Source: Burkholderia sp. (lineage in GTDB: Bacteria; Pseudomonadota; Gammaproteobacteria; Burkholderiales; Burkholderiaceae). Taken from it: 64,000 nt of DNA. The stretch is from contig CP144361.1 in NCBI GenBank assembly GCA_040954445.1, positions 248,001 through 312,000 on the forward strand. Direction: 5' to 3'. Below the pieces are notes generated by a model that made no database searches, was not told the origin of the DNA, and worked only from the letters and a program-made list of their open reading frames with translations. Shown one piece after another: positions 43,498-52,518 of the stretch. The translations under genes and the position numbers were made by a program. Each line of letters starts with the position of its first letter. Position 1 is the first letter of the stretch.

Positions 43498-44617
43498 GGC
43501 GTTGTTGCATAAATCGAGCGAGATCCATTGATGTTTACGCACAACAGTCTCGGGGCCAGATCCCTATCAAGTCAGATTCCCGAGTAACTGCCTAATTTTT
43601 GCCAAGAAAATGCGCAAGGACATACACAAGACAGGTGAGCCGAAGGCACGCTACCGTGTCAGGAATTGGGCGGCCTATAATGAAGGCCTGATCAACCGGG
43701 GGAACGTAACAATATGGATAGATGAAGCCGTCCTTGCCAGAATACCCGATGCCATACCCGCACGTGGTCGCCCGTGTCTATACGGCGATACGCTGATTCA
43801 GGCATTACTTGGCGTGAAGACCGTCTATCGACTGACGTTGCGCGCCCTGCAAGGTTTCACCCAAAGTCTGCGCGATCTGGCCTTCCCGAGTTTGCCGGTG
43901 CCGAATTACACCACGCTCTGTCGCCGGGAAAACGCTTGATGTCAAACTGCCGATCCTTCGTGACAATGAACCGATCCATCTGGTTGTCGACAGCACCGGT
44001 CTGAAGGTCTATGGAGAAGCTGAATGGAAGGTGCGCCAGCACGGCTACTCGAAGCGGCGCACGTGGCGTAAAGTCCATTTCGCGCTCAACGCGAATACGG
44101 GTCAAGTGCATGCCGCGCTAATGACGAATCAGAATGTGGCTGACGGTGAAGCTCTGGCCAAGTTGCTCGACCAAATTCCACGCGGAGAACAGATCGATGT
44201 CATCGGCGGTGATGGTGCCTACGACACCAAGCCATGCCATGCGGCCATTGCTGCACGCAGTGCTATTCCTTCGATTCCACCACGCGAGGGTGCCGTTCAT
44301 TGGCCAGCGGATATGCCCGGTGCGGCATGGCGTAATGGCGCGGTTGATGCAATTGCCCGTGACGGTCGTCGAGAATGGAAGCAAGACAGTGGCTAACACC
44401 GGCGATCGCTTGCCGAGAATGCGATGTATCGGTTCAAAACCCTCACCGGCAACTGTCTCTGGGCGCGTCACATCGACTCGCAGGCGGCCGAGGTCTCCGT
44501 TCGCGTCGGAGTCATCAACCATATGGCGGACCTCGCTCGTCCGCAATCCGTTCGTATCGCCTGAAATTATGCCCATCCATGCTATTGCGTCTCACACTCG
44601 ATTTATGCAACAACGCC
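43498..44617 (+). mobile_element. IS903-like element copy V, inactivated
   Basis: Both ends are present. A lost base near 43928 and the same TAA at the YHRR motif (44394) as in copy H show that H and V share a defective ancestor and were copied in trans. Confidence 0.88.
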
Positions 44618-45038
44618 GAGCGTGGTGTAATTCGGCACCGGCAAGCTCGGGAAGGCCAAATCGCGCAGACTTTGGGTGAAACCTTGCAGGGCGCGCAAGG
44701 TCAGTCGATAGACGGTCTTCACGCCAAGTAATGCCTGAATCAGCGTATCGCCGTATAGACACGGGCGACCACGTGTGGGTATGGCATCGGGTATTCTGGC
44801 AAGGACGGCTTCATCTATCCATATTGTTACGTTCCCCCGGTTGATCAGGCCTTCATTATAGGCCGCCCAATTCCTGACACGGTAGCGTGCCTTCGGCTCA
44901 CCTGTCTTGTGTATGTCCTTGCGCATTTTCTTGGCAAAAATTAGGCAGTTACTCTGGAATCTGACTTGATAGGAGGCTGGCCCCGCGACCGTTGCGCGTA
45001 AACGTCAACGGATCTCGCTCGATTTATGCAACAACGCC
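44618..45038 (-). mobile_element. IS903-like element copy W, truncated
   Basis: Only the first ~100 transposase residues (MRKDIHKTGEPKARYRVRNW to PVPNYTTL) and the left end at 45038. Confidence 0.88.
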
Positions 45039-45132
45039 GGGATGAAGCCTGAACAAGTCGTACGAAGCCTTGCTGAGGAAGGCGATACAGGTAAAATGGG
45101 CTCGCTTTGCAGACTGCTCTGGATATCGCGTC

Positions 45133-45639
45133 ATGCCTCCTCCCCTGACCCTAATCGTCGCACGCGCCCGCAATGGCGTGATCGGTCGTGACAATCAGCT
45201 CCCCTGGAAGCTTCCCGAGGACCTAGCCTTCTTCAAGCGTACCACCATGGGGGCGTCGATCGTGATGGGCCGCAAGACCCACGAGTCGATCGGTCGGCCT
45301 TTGCCGGGGCGCCGCAACATCGTGGTCACGCACAATGCCACGCGCCACTTCGAGGGCTGCGACACGGTCGGCTCGCTGGCCGAGGCGCTGGCCGTGGCGG
45401 CGCGCGATGGCGCGGTCGAAGCCTTCCTGATCGGCGGTGCCCAGCTCTATGCCGAAGGACTCGGCCAGGCTAACAAGCTGATCGTCACCGAGATTGACGC
45501 TGATTTCGAAGGCGACGCTACTTTCCCGGCCCTGGATCTGACCCGCTGGCGCGAAGACTCGCGCGAAACGCATCGCGCGGGCGTGCCGAACGACTTCGGC
45601 TACGCTTTCGTTAGTTACACGCTCCTGGGTCCGGCCTGA
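45133..45639 (+). CDS. folA: Dihydrofolate reductase
   Basis: Reduces dihydrofolate to tetrahydrofolate with NADPH. 168 residues from ATG 45133 ([20 protein letters not shown]). The motifs [20 protein letters not shown] (with Trp, Asp-equivalent Glu at about 31 and Phe) and [15 protein letters not shown], and [13 protein letters not shown] are present. thyA, the usual upstream neighbour, is replaced by IS sequence ending at 45038. Confidence 0.95.
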   Translation: MPPPLTLIVARARNGVIGRDNQLPWKLPEDLAFFKRTTMGASIVMGRKTHESIGRPLPGRRNIVVTHNATRHFEGCDTVGSLAEALAVAARDGAVEAFLIGGAQLYAEGLGQANKLIVTEIDADFEGDATFPALDLTRWREDSRETHRAGVPNDFGYAFVSYTLLGPA

Positions 45640-45689
45640 AGCTGCGCTCACGAAAAAACGACAGCGCATCAAGCGGAACCGTTGTCTTT

Positions 45690-46035
45690 CAATCTCTTCG
45701 GGTGGATTCCCCGTTCCCTTGGACGCTCACTTTTGCATTTTACTTTCAGGGCATTAGGTTATCGTTACGTATTGATTCGTATTCGCGTTGAGAGTAATAT
45801 TGGCTTTACGCTACCTGCGGCGCTTTGAGTAGCCGTGCTGGCTCCACTTTCCATGCACCTTCTTCATGGCGTTGTTGCATAAATTATGCCCTGTGATGCC
45901 ATTGCGTTCTCACACTCGTATGCAACAATGCCAAACAATGCCAAGTTACGCTGGAATCTAATTTGATAACAGGGGGCTGGCCCCGATTGTTGAACATAAA
46001 GTCACCTGCTCTGGCCAGATTTATGCAACAACGCC
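45690..46035. mobile_element. Mosaic of repeat and IS903-like scraps
   Basis: 45690-45752 is the ~70-bp dispersed repeat, copy 4. 45769-45867 is a piece of IS903-like transposase (minus). 45868-45932 is a 65-bp mini-element with inverted ends (GGCGTTGTTGCATAAATTAT to TATGCAACAATGCC). 45933-46035 is a left-end fragment (minus). Confidence 0.65.
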
Positions 46036-46076
46036 ACGCCGCACGATCGCTGCTGTCTGGTAGACCTGCCCATCGT

Positions 46077-47060
46077 TCAGGACGGCTCGGGTAAGGTAAA
46101 ACGCTGTCCGGTCGAGAGCGGCGTGCCGGCCAAGAATTCACGCGCGGACAGCCGCTTTCCGCCGGGCTTCTGCAATTGCGTGACGCGCAGCATGCCGCTA
46201 CCGCAGGCGACCAGTACGCCTTCGGCACCGGCCTCGACGATCGTGCCGGGCTCGGCCTCGCCGAGCCCGGCCACTGCCTCGGCAGCCCACAGCTTCAGCA
46301 CGCTGCCGTCGAGCGTGCCCGAGCCACCTGGGAACTGAGCGAAGGCGCGAATACGCCGCGCCAGCACTTCGGCAGGCTCCCGCCAGTCAAGCGCAGCCTC
46401 GCACTTGCCGATCTTCTCGGCATAGGTGATGCCCTCAGTCGGTTGCGGCGTGGCTGCGAAGCTGCCCTCGCGCTCGAGCTTCACCAGCGCCTCGACGATC
46501 AGCTGCGCGCCGTGTGTCGCAAGCTTGTCGTGTAGCGAGGCCGTCGTGTCATCCCCGGCGATCGCCACGCGCGTTTCCGAGATTATCGCGCCGGTATCGA
46601 GCCCCGCGTCCATCTGCATCAGTGTGACGCCAGTCTCGGTGTCTCCAGCCTCGATCGAGCGGTGGATCGGCGCACCGCCTCTCCAGCGCGGCAGCAGCGA
46701 GGCGTGGATGTTGATGCAGCCATGGCGTGGGATGTCGAGCACTTCCTGCGGAAGCAGCAGGCCGTAGGCGGCCACGACCATCACGTCGTGCGGCGTCGCA
46801 TTCAACGTGTCGAGCGCGGCACACGCCTCGACGGGGAACTTGCCGTTGCGGCGCAGAGAGGGCGGCTGCGCGACTGGCAGGCCATGTGTAAGCGCGTACT
46901 GCTTGACCGCGCTAGCCTGCAGCTTCATACCGCGACCGGCGCGCCGGTCTGGCTGAGTGAGCACGAGGGGCACCGGCAAGCCCGCCTGGTGGATCCCGGC
47001 CAACGCGACCGCGGCAAACTCCGGCGTGCCGGCAAAAATAATGCGCAACGAATGGCTCAT
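46077..47060 (-). CDS. fmt: Methionyl-tRNA formyltransferase
   Basis: Formylates initiator Met-tRNA. 327 residues; [17 protein letters not shown] at the start, the catalytic [18 protein letters not shown] (about 113-130, with Asn, His and the SLLP motif) and [10 protein letters not shown]. The C-terminal OB-like domain ([17 protein letters not shown]) is intact. Lies 23 bp after def, same strand, as usual. Confidence 0.97.
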   Translation of the reverse strand: MSHSLRIIFAGTPEFAAVALAGIHQAGLPVPLVLTQPDRRAGRGMKLQASAVKQYALTHGLPVAQPPSLRRNGKFPVEACAALDTLNATPHDVMVVAAYGLLLPQEVLDIPRHGCINIHASLLPRWRGGAPIHRSIEAGDTETGVTLMQMDAGLDTGAIISETRVAIAGDDTTASLHDKLATHGAQLIVEALVKLEREGSFAATPQPTEGITYAEKIGKCEAALDWREPAEVLARRIRAFAQFPGGSGTLDGSVLKLWAAEAVAGLGEAEPGTIVEAGAEGVLVACGSGMLRVTQLQKPGGKRLSAREFLAGTPLSTGQRFTLPEPS

Positions 47061-47083
47061 GGAGGATCAGTCCTTCACATGCG

Positions 47084-47593
47084 TCACATCGCGCGTTCAA
47101 GTTTCTTCATTTTGCTATTGCTTTTAATGCGCTTCTGCTTGAGCGACGAGAGGTACTGGATGAACACGCGGCCCATCAGATGATCTATCTCATGCTGGAT
47201 ACAGACCGCAAGCAATCCCTCGCACTCGAGTTCGAATGGCTGTCCGTCGCGGTCGAGTGCGCGCACTCGTACCTGGTCGGGCCGCGCGATCTCATCGTAG
47301 ACGCCCGGCAGCGACAAGCAGCCTTCTTCGTAGACCTGCTTGACGTCGCTGGACCAGACAATCTCTGGATTGATAAAGACTTGCAGCACCTTCTTATCCT
47401 CGGAGATGTCGATCACGATCACGCGCTCGTGCACGTCCACCTGGGTGGCGGCTAGGCCGATTCCGGGTGCGGCGTACATGGTCTCAGCCATGTCGGCGAC
47501 CAGCTGGCGGATGCGAGCATTGACTACGTCGACGGGCTTGGCCACCTTGTGTAGCCGTTTGTCGGGGTAATGTAGAATATTTAGAAGCGCCAT
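47084..47593 (-). CDS. def: Peptide deformylase
   Basis: Zinc/iron hydrolase removing the N-formyl group from nascent proteins. 169 residues from ATG 47593 ([20 protein letters not shown]). Motif 1 [11 protein letters not shown] (about 43-53), motif 2 EEGCLSLPG (about 88-96) and motif 3 [12 protein letters not shown] (about 132-143) carry the metal ligands. Upstream dprA, the common neighbour, is absent; an IS30 end is about 95 bp upstream. Confidence 0.97.
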   Translation of the reverse strand: MALLNILHYPDKRLHKVAKPVDVVNARIRQLVADMAETMYAAPGIGLAATQVDVHERVIVIDISEDKKVLQVFINPEIVWSSDVKQVYEEGCLSLPGVYDEIARPDQVRVRALDRDGQPFELECEGLLAVCIQHEIDHLMGRVFIQYLSSLKQKRIKSNSKMKKLERAM

Positions 47594-47687
47594 GATGTTT
47601 CGATTCGTAAAGTGGTTGGGGCGGGTGGATTGGCTCATTCGGCCGACTGGCCGTGCCGGCGCGATAGTCAAAAAAGGAGGCTGGACG

Positions 47688-48031
47688 GCCTCAAATCTGA
47701 AGTGCAACACCTTCGTCAACCGGTAAATTGTTTTATTGATTTGAAATGCGTGATCTTTAAATTTAAAGATCACATATTTCAAATCAATAAAACAATTTAC
47801 AACGCTATCTACGCTCCACCTCGCGGCGAACTGTGCCACGAACTGATTGCCTGTTCTTCTCCAGCATCGAAACAAGCGTCTGCTATGCTCGCGTGGCAAC
47901 GATCGACGCGGGGCTATTCTCGACATAGTGGTCAGCTATCCATTTGCGTTCGTTCGAGGTCAACGACCGCCTCATGCTGGGTCATTGAGGCAGGCGACTT
48001 CATCAAGGGCACGGGCAAGAAGTCGTCCATG
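47688..48031 (+). mobile_element. Decayed IS30-family element
   Basis: End GGCCTCAAATCTGAAGTGCA at 47686; after a palindrome insertion the frame continues [19 protein letters not shown] and pieces of [14 protein letters not shown] sequence. Related to the remnant at 812-1715. Cut by copy Y. Confidence 0.7.
47736..47787. repeat. 52-bp TA-flanked palindrome (intermediate form)
   Basis: Starts TTGATTTGAAATGCGTGATC, centre TTTAAATTTAAA, ends ATATTTCAAATCAA; two mismatches only. TA at 47734-47735 and 47788-47789. The flanks GTAAATTGTTT and AAACAATTTAC are also mutually inverted, extending it to about 78 bp. Confidence 0.85.
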
Positions 48032-48957
48032 GGACGTTGTTGCATAAATCGGGCGGAAGCCGTTGACGTTTACGCGCAACGCTAGCCGGCCAGCCCCCTA
48101 TCAAGTCAAATTTCAGAATCACTGCCTAATTTTTTCCAAAAAATGCGCAAGGACATACACAAGACAAGTGAGCCGAAGAGATGCTACCGTGTCAGAGATT
48201 GGGCGGCCTCTAATGCGGGCCTGATCAACTGGGGGAACGTGACGATATGGATAGATGAAGCCGTCCTTGCCAGAATACTCGACGCCATATCCACACGTGG
48301 TCGCCCGTGTTGATACGGCGAAGCGCTGCTTCAGGCATTACTTGGCGTGAAGACCGTCTACCGACTGACGTTGCGCGCCCTGCAAGGTTTCACCAAAGTC
48401 TACGCGATTTGGCGTTCCCGAGCTTTCCGGTGACGAATTACACCACGCTCTGTCGCCGGGCAAAAACGCTTGATGTCGAACTGCCGATCCTTCGCGAAAA
48501 CGAACCGATTGCTCGACCAGATTCCGCGCGCGAAGAACAGATCGATGTTATCGGCGGCGATAGTGCTTACGACACCAAGCCATGCTATGCAGCCATTGCT
48601 GCACGCAGTGCTGTTCCTTCTCGATTCCGCCACGCGCGGGTGCCGCTCATTGGGCAGCGGATACGCCCGGTGCGGCGTGGCATAACGGCGCGGTTGATGT
48701 AATTACTCCTGACGGTCGTCGAGAATGGAAGAAAGACGGTGGCCACCACCGGCAATCGCTTGCCGAAAATACGATGTATCGGTTCAAGACGCTCACCGGC
48801 AACTGTCTCTGGGCGCGTCACATCGACTCGCAGGCGACCAATGTCGCCATTCTGCGTCGGCATAATCAACCACATGCGGACCTCGCTCGTCCGCAATCCG
48901 TTCGTATCGCTTGACATTATGCCCTGCGATGCCATTGCGTCCTCACGCTTAATTTAT
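48032..48957 (+). mobile_element. IS903-like element copy Y, deleted and truncated
   Basis: Left end GGACGTTGTTGCATAAATCG. About 190 bp of transposase core is deleted near 48508 (ENEPI then LLDQIPR). The right end is lost after AATTTATA, where half a palindrome element begins. Confidence 0.82.
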
Positions 48958-49427
48958 AAATTCGAAATTCGCAATCTTGAAATTTTAGATCAAGAGTTGA
49001 CGTTGCGCATATGGGGCCGCTCAAGGACTTCGCGAAATGCACGCTCCACGGTTTGCTGTAGTGGACGTTGAGCCAACGGCGCTCCAGTCCACTGCCGTCG
49101 GACAATCGAACACTGCGCCTTCAACTGCGGCGGCAAGACCAGTGGCTCGTACGATTGACGCAACAGGTCGATGATCACACATCGCTACATGATGGATCAT
49201 TGAGGCGTTGTTGCATGAAATACAGCGGCTTCCACTGCTTTCCATCGTCGATCAGGTCCCCGTAAGTCAGCCTCAGAGGCACGTGTACGTGTTCCATTAC
49301 AGGTCACGGCAAAACGTGCGTAGTGCCGAAGATTCCCTATAGCATGCCCGTGTACTGTACGGACCTTTTGGAGACGACGCCGGCAGCCAAGCTGCTAGGG
49401 GCCAGCTCAACAACCTATGGTTCAGGC
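48958..49427. other. Debris with half palindrome and unidentified coding scrap
   Basis: 48958-48993 resembles a left arm of the 114-bp palindrome (AATTCGAAATTCGCAATCTT). 48994-49178 on the reverse strand reads LRQSYEPLVLPPQLKAQCSI and QTVERAFREVLERPHM, protein-like but unidentified. 49204-49220 is a worn IS903-like terminal repeat. 49221-49427 shows nothing recognisable. Confidence 0.4.
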
Positions 49428-49565
49428 GGCGTTGTTGCATAAATCGAGCGCGAAGACACAATAGCATCGACGGGAATAATTTCAGGCGATACGAACGGAT
49501 TGCGGACGAGCGAAGTTTGCAATCCGTTCCATTTCGTCCTCACGCTCGATTTATGCAACAACGCC
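49428..49565. mobile_element. 138-bp non-autonomous element (MITE138), copy 3
   Basis: GGCGTTGTTGCATAAATCGA to ATTTATGCAACAACGCC. The left flank ends GTTCAGGC and the right flank starts GTTCAGGC, an 8-bp direct repeat consistent with transposition. Confidence 0.88.
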
Positions 49566-49621
49566 GTTCAGGCTCAACACACTCCACAACGCCCGGCTGA
49601 TGCGGCAGTTTGGTCGGTGCC

Positions 49622-50401
49622 CTACGGGTGCCGACAACCGGCTGGCTTCCGCCGTTCGGCGCGGTAGGCTGCGGCAGATGGTGGAACTGGAACGGCGTCT
49701 GGATCGTCAGGCTCGCTCCAGACGGCATGCCGCCCAGCGACGGATCGGTCGGCGCAGTCTGCGAGGAGGAGCGGAAGCGGCTGGCCTGCGAGCCCTGGCT
49801 CGATATCTCCTTGGGCAGTGGTGCGGTTGGCTGCGCGTGCGGTCTTGATATTCGCGTCGGACTGGCCAACCTGGCTGGCTGAGACAGCGGCGTCGGGAGC
49901 TAGGTCCCGCGGAACCAGCGTACTGGACGGGACCGCAGCCGCACTGGAAAAAGACGTCACGCCGGTCGATGCCGGCGCGGTGGCCTTGGCTTTCTTCTTG
50001 CCGTGGCGGTCGCCGTCGATATCGGCCAGCAGGTCGAGTTCGGATGGGAGGTTATCGGCACCGCTCCAGTGCGCCAAGCGATCGTTCTGGAAGTGGACGA
50101 CTAGATCACGTTGCTGGACCACCGAGGTCAAGCCGCGCTTGAAATAGAACAGGTAATCCCAGCGGTTTGCGTGGAACATGTCACCCAGCAGCGGCGTGCC
50201 GAGCAACGCGCGGACCTGTACTCGGGTCATTCCGGCCTGCAGCTGAAAAGCTTTTTCCTGTGAGACAAAATTGCCCTGAACAACCGTAATGCGGTAAGGC
50301 GTAATACTCTGCGCGATTCGTTGCGTTACGCTGTCATAAAATGAACAGCCGGCTAGCGTGACGACGGCGACAGCGAAGGCAGCAGTGATGGTACTCTGCA
50401 T
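49622..50401 (-). CDS. bamE: Outer-membrane assembly lipoprotein BamE, C-terminal tail frameshifted
   Basis: BamE is a lipoprotein of the BAM complex that inserts outer-membrane proteins. Starts MQSTITAAFAVAVVTLAGCS with lipobox LAGC (Cys19). The SmpA/OmlA fold is complete: ITVVQGNFVSQEKAFQLQAG, MTRVQVRALLGTPLL and FYFKRG. After about residue 195 the annotated frame looks non-native; from about 49810 downward another frame (SSQTAPTDPSLGGMPSGASL...FQFHHLPQPTAPNG) has the G+C-rich third positions expected here, so the Ala/Pro-rich tail carries a frameshift. The folded domain is unaffected. Divergent from fur. Confidence 0.88.
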   Translation of the reverse strand: MQSTITAAFAVAVVTLAGCSFYDSVTQRIAQSITPYRITVVQGNFVSQEKAFQLQAGMTRVQVRALLGTPLLGDMFHANRWDYLFYFKRGLTSVVQQRDLVVHFQNDRLAHWSGADNLPSELDLLADIDGDRHGKKKAKATAPASTGVTSFSSAAAVPSSTLVPRDLAPDAAVSASQVGQSDANIKTARAANRTTAQGDIEPGLAGQPLPLLLADCADRSVAGRHAVWSEPDDPDAVPVPPSAAAYRAERRKPAGCRHP

Positions 50402-50561
50402 GCGGGGGGCCTCTGAATGTTGCGAACAGGATACGGGAAACTTTGCCGTCATCTGCGCCGATTTGCCGGGTGGGCGGCGCGACGCGGGTCACAGGTGACT
50501 GCCATGGCGAAAAGCCGATACACTATCGTAACCCTACACTGTACTCTAGGGACGCCTAGCC

Positions 50562-50990
50562 ATGAACAATCCGACCGAGCTAAAGAATATCGGGCTCAAA
50601 ACCACCCTCCCGCGCCTCAAGATTCTTGAAATCTTTCAGCAGAGCGGAGTCCGGCATCTGACCGCTGAAGATGTCTATCGCAACCTGCTGCACGAACAAC
50701 TTGACATCGGCTTGGCTACGGTATATCGGGTGCTGACGCAGTTCGAGCAGGCCGGCCTGCTCACACGCAGCAATTTCGAATCAGGCAAAGCAGTGTTCGA
50801 GCTGAACGAGGGTTCGCACCACGACCATTTAGTCTGTCTCGGCTGCGGTCGCGTGGAGGAATTCTTCGACGCGGAGATCGAGAACCGCCAGAAAACGATC
50901 GCCAAGACCCGCGGCTTCAAGCTGCAGGAGCACTCGCTGGCGATGTATGGTTCCTGCACCACCGAAAACTGTCCATACCGCAAGCACTGA
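50562..50990 (+). CDS. fur: Ferric uptake regulator Fur
   Basis: Iron-dependent DNA-binding repressor. 142 residues starting [20 protein letters not shown]; winged helix [20 protein letters not shown] then [15 protein letters not shown], metal site [17 protein letters not shown], and C-terminal [14 protein letters not shown]. Usual length and divergent from bamE, a conserved arrangement. Frame intact. Confidence 0.97.
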   Translation: MNNPTELKNIGLKTTLPRLKILEIFQQSGVRHLTAEDVYRNLLHEQLDIGLATVYRVLTQFEQAGLLTRSNFESGKAVFELNEGSHHDHLVCLGCGRVEEFFDAEIENRQKTIAKTRGFKLQEHSLAMYGSCTTENCPYRKH

Positions 50991-51014
50991 TCGACCGGAC
51001 CGGATCGTTTTCTT

Positions 51015-51198
51015 GGACGTTGTTGCATAAATTGAGCGTGAGGACGCAATAGTATTGACGGGCATAATTTTAGGCGATACGAACGGATTGTGGACGAGTG
51101 AAGTCCCGCCATGCGGTTCGTCGACTCGAAAGCGACCGAGATCGCCTGCGCAGCGGCGTGACGCATACAGAGAAAGTTTGCCGGTGAGCGTCTTGAAC
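51015..51198 (-). mobile_element. IS903-like right-end fragment
   Basis: GGACGTTGTTGCATAAATTG at 51015, about 184 bp, then an inverted copy starts. Confidence 0.8.
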
Positions 51199-51199
51199 T

Positions 51200-52437
51200 G
51201 GCGTTATTGCATTAATCTAGCGAGAGCCAGTGACGTTTACGCGCAACGGTCTGGGCCAGATCCTTATTATTTACCAGAAATTTGTGACCTTGAAATTGAA
51301 AAATCTTCCCTCATGTGAAGGGCATGAAAACATGAGACATGAGGGACGATGTTTCAATTTCAAGGTCACAAATTTCCGGTAAATATCAAGTAATATTCTA
51401 AAGTAACTGCCTCTAATTCTTAGAAAGAAAATGCGCCAGGACATACGCAAGACATCTGCCTGAAGGCAGGCGACCGTGTCAAGAACTGGGCAGCTTGTAA
51501 TAAAGGCTTGATTAATTTGGAAAAGTGAAGATATAGATAGATGAAGCCGTCTTTTCCAGAATATCCGACGCCATACCCACATGTGGTCGCCAGCGCGTGG
51601 ACAAGCGATACGATGATTCAAATATTCCTTGGCGTGAAGACCGTCTATCGACTGACGTTGCGCGCCCTGCAACGTTGCACCCAAAGTCTGCGCGATCTGA
51701 CCTTCCCGAGCTTTCCGGTGCCGAATTACACCACGCTCTGTCGCCGGGCAAAAACGCTTGATGTCAATCTGACGATCCTTCGCGACAACGAACCGATCCA
51801 TCTGGTTCTCGATAGCACCCGTCTGAAGGTCTATGGAGAAGGTGAATGGAAGGTGCGCCAGCACGGCTACTCGAAGCGGCGCACGTGGCGTAAAGTTCAC
51901 CTCGCGCTCAACGCGAATACGGGTCAAGTGCATGCCGCGCTAATGACCAATCAGAATGTGGCTGACGGTGACGCTCTGGCCAAGTTGCTCGACCAGATTC
52001 CACGCGAAGAACAAATCGATGTCATCGGCGGTGATGGTGCCTACGATACAAAGCCATTCCATGCGGCCATTGCTGCACGCAGTGCTATTCCTTCGATTCC
52101 GCCACGCGAGGGTGCCGTTCATTGGCCAGCGGATATGCCCGGTGCGGCGTGGCGTAATGGCGCGGTTGATGCAATTGCCCGTGACGGTCGTCGAGAATGG
52201 AAGCAAGACAGTGGCTACCACCGGCGATCGCTTGCCGAGAATGCGATGTATCGGTTCAAGACCCTCACCGGCAACTGTTTCTGGGCGCGTCACATCGACT
52301 CGCAGGTGACCGAGGTCTCCATTCGCGTCGGCATCAACCGTATGGCGGACCTCGCTCGTCCGCAATCCGTTCGTATCGCCTGAAATTATGCCCATCGATA
52401 CCATTGCGTCCTCACATTCGATTTATGCAATAACACC
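51200..52437 (+). mobile_element. IS903-like element copy AA, carrying a palindrome
   Basis: Left end GGCGTTATTGCATTAATCTA; right end to 52437 (TAACACC). The 114-bp palindrome at 51270 sits in the 5' leader. The start region is degraded but from 51620 the frame LGVKTVYRLTLRALQ through YHRRSLAENAMYRFK to SVRIA is open; one codon is lost near 52330. Confidence 0.88.
51270..51383. repeat. 114-bp TA-flanked palindrome, copy 7 (inside an IS)
   Basis: TA at 51268-51269 and 51384-51385. Left arm TTTACCAGAAATTTGTGACC, right arm ends GTCACAAATTTCCGGTAAA. Core CCCTCATGTGAAGGGCATGA. The host IS sequence resumes as ATCAAGT, matching CTATCAAGTCAG of the consensus. Confidence 0.92.
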
Positions 52438-52518
52438 GTGAAGAGAGCGCGCTTTTGCGTCTAACCGACCTCTTCACTCGATTATTGATCCGCGTCAGCC
52501 CGGAAAGGCTGCGCCGCG

